A DNA stretch of 20,302 bases from a virus: positions 1-20,302 of IMG/VR virus record IMGVR_UViG_3300030451_004463, one strand, 5' to 3'. This document shows, piece after piece, positions 15,012-20,302 of this stretch; position 1 is the stretch's first letter, and the number at the start of each line of letters is the position of its first letter. A program made the position numbers and the translations under genes. The notes under the pieces are model-generated. The model saw only the letters and a program-made list of their open reading frames with translations. It ran no database searches and had not been told where the DNA came from.

Positions 15012-16616
15012 TTAGCCTTGCAACTCAGTCCTAAGCACGGTTGCCTTCAAACCAGCGATCTTTGCTTGGATGTCAAGAGTCTCTACGCCCCTCTCTTCCT
15101 GCTTGCCATCACCACACTTTTTGTCGCACGGTGTTTCCTTGCAGCAGTCATCACCACCCGGAAGTGATCGCTCTTTAGACGATTTTGGATGAGACGACGG
15201 TAGCAGGTCGTTGTCTGTCGTGTATTTTGAGTTCTTCGGTGAACCGTTTCGCAACAGATACAGGTATGCATTTACCCGAGCCATTGCCCAAGCACCTCGA
15301 CTTACATTTGGTCTGTGGCTTGTCGAGTACGCTCCAGCTCCTCTCCGGTAAACAGCAAGAAGTTGACCGCTTGTAGCCTTTGTCCAAGAAGGTTTCTTCG
15401 CCTTTTTCATTGAAGAATTATGGTCCTGGACCTTCTTTTTGATAGCAGAACGCACTTTTTCGCTTACTTTTATCTTGCCAGAAGCATTCTTGGCAGACCC
15501 TTCTTTGTTTTTATCGCTTCCTTTTATCTGGTCTTTCTTAGGTGCTGGTGTAGAAGCAGCGGATCGTTCACCTGCCCGCTCTAATTCTGCGACTTTTCTT
15601 TCGGCCCACTTTGGAGATGCACCCCAAAGAAGCCAAGCAACTGCACCTGGGGTTTCTTTACCAGCATCCATCCACCCCTCTTTTTTGTCGCTAGCATGCC
15701 GCTTGAACCAAGCATTCATCTCAACAACCCAATCTCGGTTCATATTTTCACGGCGAGCAAGCTTATTGGCTCTTGCGACAGTCTCAGGCTTTAGTCCATC
15801 ACCAGACTTACCTTCTTTGTGAAGCCGCAAGCCTCTTTTTGCTGCATTTGCCATCTTAGAGGTAGGTTTGAGGTTAACTTCTCGGTTTTCTGTAACCTCT
15901 TCCTCGGATCTTTTGGCGTAAATGTCAATTTTTTCAACTTTTGGCTTTTCTTCAGCCTTTGGTGGCTCCTCAACCTCTTTTTTCTCATTGAGAAGCGGAT
16001 TTTCAACGCCTTCATCCTGAACTTCTTCTGGATCAGTCAAAACAACCTCTGGATCGACCTTTTTAGCCTCAGATTTTGCTCTTTTAAGTGCTCTTTGGCT
16101 AACAAAAGCCTCTGTTGACGGGTAAGCAGGCTCATCTACTGGCCCAACATCTCCCAAGAAGTCAAAGGAGCGTATTTCGCGTATCATTCGGCCTTCTTCG
16201 TCCTTCTGCCACGACTCATTTTTGCTAGAGGAACGAAATGCAAACGAACTTCCTTTGATATCTTTTCGCTCGAGGCTTTGAACGATATCAGCGTCTGCCG
16301 GTTTCGGGTCTATTTCGTACCGAAGTCCTCTGTCGTCGAGGTAAAGACGAACTGTTCCTGCAGAAGTTCTTCCAAGCAATCGATCATGGTTGTACCTGCC
16401 GAACACGTCGGGGTTTTTACTAAGGACTTCGTCAAATGCTCCTGGCATAATTCGTTCGACGAAACCACCCAAGTCTTGGCTTTCGACGGGTGCATCGTCT
16501 CTGTGGTACAAAGCAGCGTAACCTTGGATGACAGTTCTGCCATTTGCATCCTTTCTGACTTCGAGTTCTGGTGACTCAGCCACCATTCGACGCTCTAATT
16601 TGTTCTGCTCGTCCAT
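15012..16616 (-). CDS. Prohead maturation protease with two extra C-terminal domains
   Basis: The 534-residue protein is far longer than HK97 gp4 (about 225 aa). Residues 15-170 are the peptidase U35-type protease: G-Y-A-A-L-Y (32-37), Y-N-H-D with probable catalytic His77, K-G-S-S-F-A-F with Ser123/Ser124 as nucleophile candidates, and D-V-G-P-V-D-E-P-A-Y-P (156-166). A Lys/Glu/Pro-rich linker spans 175-250. A second domain at about 253-348 contains R-G-L-R-L-H-K-E-G-K and W-L-L-W-G. A third at about 382-476 contains V-Y-R-R-G-A-G-A-Y-S-T-S-H-R-P and W-A-M-A-R-V-N-A-Y. A cluster C-C-(x4)-C-(x3)-C lies at 491-501. The role of the extra domains is unknown (scaffolding or shell binding possible). 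Its start overlaps the portal end by 22 bases, with AAGAGG upstream. Confidence 0.9.
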   Translation of the reverse strand: MDEQNKLERRMVAESPELEVRKDANGRTVIQGYAALYHRDDAPVESQDLGGFVERIMPGAFDEVLSKNPDVFGRYNHDRLLGRTSAGTVRLYLDDRGLRYEIDPKPADADIVQSLERKDIKGSSFAFRSSSKNESWQKDEEGRMIREIRSFDFLGDVGPVDEPAYPSTEAFVSQRALKRAKSEAKKVDPEVVLTDPEEVQDEGVENPLLNEKKEVEEPPKAEEKPKVEKIDIYAKRSEEEVTENREVNLKPTSKMANAAKRGLRLHKEGKSGDGLKPETVARANKLARRENMNRDWVVEMNAWFKRHASDKKEGWMDAGKETPGAVAWLLWGASPKWAERKVAELERAGERSAASTPAPKKDQIKGSDKNKEGSAKNASGKIKVSEKVRSAIKKKVQDHNSSMKKAKKPSWTKATSGQLLAVYRRGAGAYSTSHRPNVSRGAWAMARVNAYLYLLRNGSPKNSKYTTDNDLLPSSHPKSSKERSLPGGDDCCKETPCDKKCGDGKQEERGVETLDIQAKIAGLKATVLRTELQG

Positions 16617-18223
16617 GATTCCAAAACCTCTTCATATGGTTTTCCACTTACATGACAATCATGTAATAGGTCTCGTGAAGTGTTCATCCATTCTACCACG
16701 AATGCTTCAGTGTCTCGACGGGTAGCCTTACCAGAGGCTTCAAGCTCAGATCGCATGCGAGTTTCATGTTGCTGCAGGAAGGCTTCGAGTTTTGCTTGCT
16801 TGTTCCTCCGGTCGCGTATCCCGCTCGCTTCAATTGACGAGAGTCGTGTGAGCGTTGTTTGCCAGAGTGCTTCTGCCGCTCTTCCCTCGTCGTCATCACC
16901 TGAACTTCCATCTGCGTCGGCGTTCGGTTCTTCCTGCCCTTGAGCTGACTCCTCGCTTTCAGCCTCCACGGTTTCTTGTGAACCTTGGCTCGCTTGGGGC
17001 TGGGCCTCGCCCGTTGGACTTTCCGGCGTGAACGCTTCGAGCAATTGCATGTTGACTTGTATGAACCTTTTATCGCCTTCTCCATTCGGTAGCGGGTTTT
17101 CACCGATTGACATTCGCAGTTCGTCAACCGAAAGGACTCCCATGTTGAACATCTCTCGAAGGAACTGAGATCGTGCAGCATGGTCACCAACCATCAAATC
17201 CTTGGTATCAAATTCAACAAAGTATTGATTATCATCAACAACCAAGTCTCTGCGGCATGCTTGCTCCCATCTTCTAAGATGAGGCATCAAACTAAATGTG
17301 ACAAAGTCGATTGCAGACTGTTCAACAGTGCTGAACCGAACATTCTCAAGATTCCCGATCATATGTGCGGGTATTTGATAGCAACGTGCTACTTCTTCTA
17401 CTTGATAACGTCGAGTAGCGAGTGTTTCGTTGTGCTGGCTATTAACTATGCCATATTCTTTGATACTCGTACCAAACGGCATGACCGCTGTTCTTCCTGA
17501 ATTCGCACTTCCTTTGTGATAATCCTCAAAGGACCGTCGAAGTCTCTCCATTGACTCAGGTTTCAGCGGCTGGGAAGTCTCAATAACTGTTCCTGGCCTT
17601 GCACCGTTTCCAAAATATGCACCCGAATGAAGCTCGGTTGCTCGAGCAAGTGCAATCGCATCTCTTGATAGAGTTGTTGGTACAAACCCAGTGATGCCAT
17701 CTTGGGACAACCATCGAAGATGAAATATTTGATCTTGCGTATAAATGTCTGGTACTGCTGTCCCTGGTTGCTGATATGTATATCTAAGCCTTCCGTTCTC
17801 CAACATTTCAATCGACATGCGACTCGGATGCAGCGGTATCAATTCGCTGACACTGCCTCGACGACCACTTTTAATCAGAGAGTACGAATTTCCCCAAAGA
17901 AGCAGGTGCGATTGGCACAATTCCTTGTACTCATACGCAGTCATCCATGAATTCGGTTGATATGCCAGTAATTCATTCAAAGGATGATCAACTGCTATCT
18001 CTTTCCCACCATCAGGTCGTCTTCTCATCAGGTGGCATGGCAGTTGTGCTACTGCAGACGATAAAACTCGGACGCATCCAAGAACTGCCGAGCATTGCAA
18101 GCTTGTGTCGGGTGAAATATGTACCCCGGCAACTGTTCGTCGCTGCTCGACCATCTCCTCGAAGACCCGAGAGATCCCAGAGCGTATTTCAACGACGTTA
18201 TCGATGATTGCTTCTTCTTCCAC
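16595..18223 (-). CDS. HK97-family portal protein
   Basis: The 542-residue protein forms the dodecameric DNA gate at the capsid vertex. Typical features are C-V-R-V-L-S-S-A-V-A-Q-L-P (50-62), L-L-L-W-G-N-S-Y-S-L-I (107-117), the strand P-L-H-P-S-R-M (130-136), Q-I-F-H-L-R-W (165-171), A-Y-F-G-N-G-A-R-P-G (202-211) and Y-Q-I-P-A-H-M-I-G (282-290) before the crown region. An acidic Glu/Asp/Gln/Ser linker at about 400-447 separates the core from an extra helical C-terminal region (448-542), longer than usual. It starts with GTG at 18223, abutting the terL stop (TAAGTG). The alternative M24 start would lose residues before the first conserved strand but is not excluded. Confidence 0.95.
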   Translation of the reverse strand: MEEEAIIDNVVEIRSGISRVFEEMVEQRRTVAGVHISPDTSLQCSAVLGCVRVLSSAVAQLPCHLMRRRPDGGKEIAVDHPLNELLAYQPNSWMTAYEYKELCQSHLLLWGNSYSLIKSGRRGSVSELIPLHPSRMSIEMLENGRLRYTYQQPGTAVPDIYTQDQIFHLRWLSQDGITGFVPTTLSRDAIALARATELHSGAYFGNGARPGTVIETSQPLKPESMERLRRSFEDYHKGSANSGRTAVMPFGTSIKEYGIVNSQHNETLATRRYQVEEVARCYQIPAHMIGNLENVRFSTVEQSAIDFVTFSLMPHLRRWEQACRRDLVVDDNQYFVEFDTKDLMVGDHAARSQFLREMFNMGVLSVDELRMSIGENPLPNGEGDKRFIQVNMQLLEAFTPESPTGEAQPQASQGSQETVEAESEESAQGQEEPNADADGSSGDDDEGRAAEALWQTTLTRLSSIEASGIRDRRNKQAKLEAFLQQHETRMRSELEASGKATRRDTEAFVVEWMNTSRDLLHDCHVSGKPYEEVLESWTSRTN

Positions 18224-19732
18224 TTATATCACCACTATCTCCGGTTCAAAATCGCCGCTTCCAGCATCTTCAGATGCCAGACCCATTGCCATGATGAGGG
18301 CGACTGCCCCGTCGATTCTGGATGTTGAGTGAGAGTGCTTTTTGGTTGGCTTGATATTTCCCGCTTCATCGGTTTTCACCTCCACGTTACTCATCTGATG
18401 AGCCAAAGCATGATTAGACGTACCTGCACGAAGTGCTCTTGAGCTAATGAGAGTCCTTAAAAATTTAGTAGGAGAACTCATTGAAGCATAACCCTGTCCG
18501 AAAGGCCGCACATTTACTGCTTCCGATACGAGTTGGCTGGTGAGATGTACGGCGTTCCATCGGTCAATGGCTACACCTTTCACTGCATTCTTGTCGCAGA
18601 ATGTCAGAATCCAATCTCGCACGGCATCGTAATCGGTAATATCACCTTCTGTCATTGTAACAAATCCCTCCTTAGCCCATTGGAGGTACGGCACTCTATC
18701 TGTCTTGGATTTCTTGACTGCCGTGTCTTCTGGTATGAAGAAGTGGCATCCGACATCGAACGTGCCATCTTCTTCACCACCCCAAACCCAAGCTACTGCC
18801 GTGGTGTCTTCTGTGCTACTAAGGTCAACACCCAGCCAGCACGGTCTATCCGCTGTCGGCCTATGCTCGACCATGTTCGCTTCCCACTCAGCGTGCCTTA
18901 GCCACTTGGATTCTGATGAGCACCACTGATTAAGGTGTAACGTCCTGAATGTAATTTCGTCTGATGGTGATTCTCTTGCTCTTTGAGCCATTTGCTCGAA
19001 GTAAGCTGGCTTTAATGTGATGTCATAATTTGGGTTGGCTTTCTTCCATGTCTCTTCTGAAAAGATGTCGTCATCGGGGTCTGCCGCAAAAATGCATGGA
19101 AGGAACGAAGGATCTTTCAGTGAACCATCAGCGACTTTTGTCGCTCGGTCCCAATCCTTGTAGCATGGTGAGTTCCGGTTTGTACCTGCTGTCGTCACGT
19201 AAATTACTAGCGGTTGTGATCTAGCACCGACAGAAGTTTCGAGCACATCGACGAGTTCTCGGTCCTTAAATACGTGATACTCATCTACGATGCAGCAACT
19301 TGCCCCAAATCCGTGCTTGGTTCCTGCCTCACTAGAAATTGCTTTAATTACGGCGTTTCTTTCGGGTATCACAATTGAGCTTCTATATATTTTTGCTCGT
19401 TTAGCCAGGGCAGGGCATGACTCTAAAAGCTGCTTGCATGCATCGAACATAAGTCCGGCTTGCGAGCGGGAGCCTGCTGCCATAATTACTTCAGCACCCT
19501 CGTCATCACAGAACCCCATAAACGCACCGAGTGCTGCTGCCATTTGGGTCTTGCCATTCTTTCGTGGCAATGCAAGTAATGATCTCGTGTACTGCCTGAG
19601 TCCATCTTCCCGAAATGTTCCAAGAAGTTTACGAAAGTACTCTGACTGCCACGGTTCAAGAATGAATTGCTTCCCAGCAAAGTCACCGCGAGTGTGCGCC
19701 ATCAATCCGATGAATTCTTCGATATCAACCAA
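18224..19732 (-). CDS. terL: Large terminase subunit
   Basis: The 502-residue protein is the ATP-driven packaging motor and nuclease. Walker A is L-P-R-K-N-G-K-T (55-62, Lys61); Walker B is C-I-V-D-E (147-151, Asp150 and Glu151); the coupling motif is Y-V-T-T-A-G (178-183). Nuclease acidic residues are Asp303 (G-V-D-L-S), Asp390 (A-I-D-R-W) and Asp474 (R-I-D-G-A-V-A). This is the Terminase_1 (HK97-like) family pattern. The start is TTG at 19732, with a TAG upstream in frame at 19748 limiting it; the ATG of residue 11 (19702) is possible. It overlaps terS by eight bases. Confidence 0.96.
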   Translation of the reverse strand: MVDIEEFIGLMAHTRGDFAGKQFILEPWQSEYFRKLLGTFREDGLRQYTRSLLALPRKNGKTQMAAALGAFMGFCDDEGAEVIMAAGSRSQAGLMFDACKQLLESCPALAKRAKIYRSSIVIPERNAVIKAISSEAGTKHGFGASCCIVDEYHVFKDRELVDVLETSVGARSQPLVIYVTTAGTNRNSPCYKDWDRATKVADGSLKDPSFLPCIFAADPDDDIFSEETWKKANPNYDITLKPAYFEQMAQRARESPSDEITFRTLHLNQWCSSESKWLRHAEWEANMVEHRPTADRPCWLGVDLSSTEDTTAVAWVWGGEEDGTFDVGCHFFIPEDTAVKKSKTDRVPYLQWAKEGFVTMTEGDITDYDAVRDWILTFCDKNAVKGVAIDRWNAVHLTSQLVSEAVNVRPFGQGYASMSSPTKFLRTLISSRALRAGTSNHALAHQMSNVEVKTDEAGNIKPTKKHSHSTSRIDGAVALIMAMGLASEDAGSGDFEPEIVVI

Positions 19733-20210
19733 TATCGCGTTTGCCTAATACAGCCTCAACTGGGTCAACGACTTTCTTTACAGCCTTGTATCCCATCCTG
19801 GTTCTGTCAGCCGGTGTCAGACCCAACACTGTTTCGAGCTGACGAAGTTGCTCGTGACAGTTATTACTCTGAGCTTGCCACTTCGATGGTCTCACGAATT
19901 TCAATGAACCATCAGGATTGAGGATCTCAACATACGAGTCAGCACCCTTTGCGAGATATTCTTCCGAAGATCGCCATCGATCCCAGATAACTGAATATCG
20001 AGTGATGACTTCCACGTCACTTTGAGCCAAGGTTCCCATCGAAACCATGAATCCACAGACTTCTGTGAATTTGTCTTGTGCTCGTTGACTGATCCAATCC
20101 GGTGGTGGTGGAAGCTCGTCCATGATGTCACCAAGTTCTTCCCTGTTCTTCGCATGCTTTGAGTTGCGAAGTTCGAGTATGTGCTTTGGTGTTGGTGGGC
20201 GACCTTTCAT
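19725..20210 (-). CDS. terS: Small terminase subunit (P27 family)
   Basis: I choose the ATG at 20210, giving 161 residues that begin M-K-G-R-P-P-T-P, the standard P27 family start. An in-frame TTG at 20279 would add 23 residues with no such similarity. The body is helical, with a Pro-rich segment P-P-P-P at about 34-37 (before D-W-I), Y-S-V-I-W-D-R-W-R at 72-80, and a C-terminal helix L-R-Q-L-E-T-V-L-G-L-T-P-A-D-R-T-R-M, which is diagnostic. It recognises packaging sites and passes DNA to the large subunit. The Shine-Dalgarno is weak (AGAAG). The first 92 bases at the right edge (20211-20302) hold nothing I can call. Confidence 0.92.
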   Translation of the reverse strand: MKGRPPTPKHILELRNSKHAKNREELGDIMDELPPPPDWISQRAQDKFTEVCGFMVSMGTLAQSDVEVITRYSVIWDRWRSSEEYLAKGADSYVEILNPDGSLKFVRPSKWQAQSNNCHEQLRQLETVLGLTPADRTRMGYKAVKKVVDPVEAVLGKRDIG

Positions 20211-20302
20211 GCTTCTAATTTTAGGGAAAAGTGGTTTCCGAATGGTGGAGTGATAGGTCCAGGACCAAAAAAGTCCCAATTTTGTCCTCGTGTTCTCTGC
20301 TG

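Noticed and set aside
20211-20279. TTG start for the small terminase at 20279
   Set aside because: The extra 23 residues show no family similarity, whereas the ATG at 20210 yields the standard M-K-G-R-P-P-T-P start.

Overview
The window holds the structural (head and tail) half of a tailed-phage genome, either a free phage or a prophage. Every recognised gene is on the minus strand, so transcription runs from about 20.3 kb down to base 1. The virion type is siphovirus-like with an HK97-fold capsid, shown by a P27-type small terminase, a Terminase_1-type large subunit, an HK97-type portal, a prohead protease, a major capsid protein with its own N-terminal delta domain, and a very long tape measure gene with no contractile-sheath gene. 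No integrase, repressor, lysis or replication gene is visible, so temperate or lytic lifestyle cannot be decided. The host is not identifiable with certainty. The cysteine-rich tail protein carries 'CC...C...CG.W' motifs that I associate with Planctomycetes and related marine lineages, but this is recollection, not a search.

Layout in transcription order: DNA packaging (terS 19725-20210, terL 18224-19732); portal (16595-18223); an unusually long prohead protease with two extra C-terminal domains (15012-16616); a 160-base leader that can fold into long-range structures; the major capsid protein (13505-14851); a strong intrinsic terminator (13444-13483); a glycosyltransferase-like gene (12648-13373); then a tightly overlapped series of connector genes: a small basic protein, a gp6-like adaptor, an unknown 111-aa protein, head closure, an HK97 gp10-like protein and a tail terminator (9918-12651). 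Two small tail proteins with related N-termini follow (9148-9896), then the tail assembly chaperone pair G and G-T, joined by a -1 ribosomal frameshift at a GGGAAAC heptamer (8453-9099), the 1425-residue tape measure (4183-8460), and three proteins in the tail-tip/adsorption position: 387 aa, 119 aa, and a cysteine-rich protein of at least 882 aa that runs off the left edge of the window.

How it fits together: terminase and portal load DNA. The protease matures the shell and the connector genes close the head. The tape measure, with chaperones G and G-T, sets tail length. The last three genes probably build the tip. Genes mostly overlap or abut (TAATG and ATGA junctions), indicating translational coupling. 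The exception is the capsid gene, which has its own leader with a strong Shine-Dalgarno site and is followed by a terminator, as if it were set apart for high output. The gene just after the terminator has a ribosome-binding site that can be hidden in a hairpin and freed by a competing one.

The most notable points are the frameshift site, the two possible RNA regulatory structures flanking the capsid gene, the multidomain protease, and the duplicated cysteine-rich modules of the terminal tail protein.
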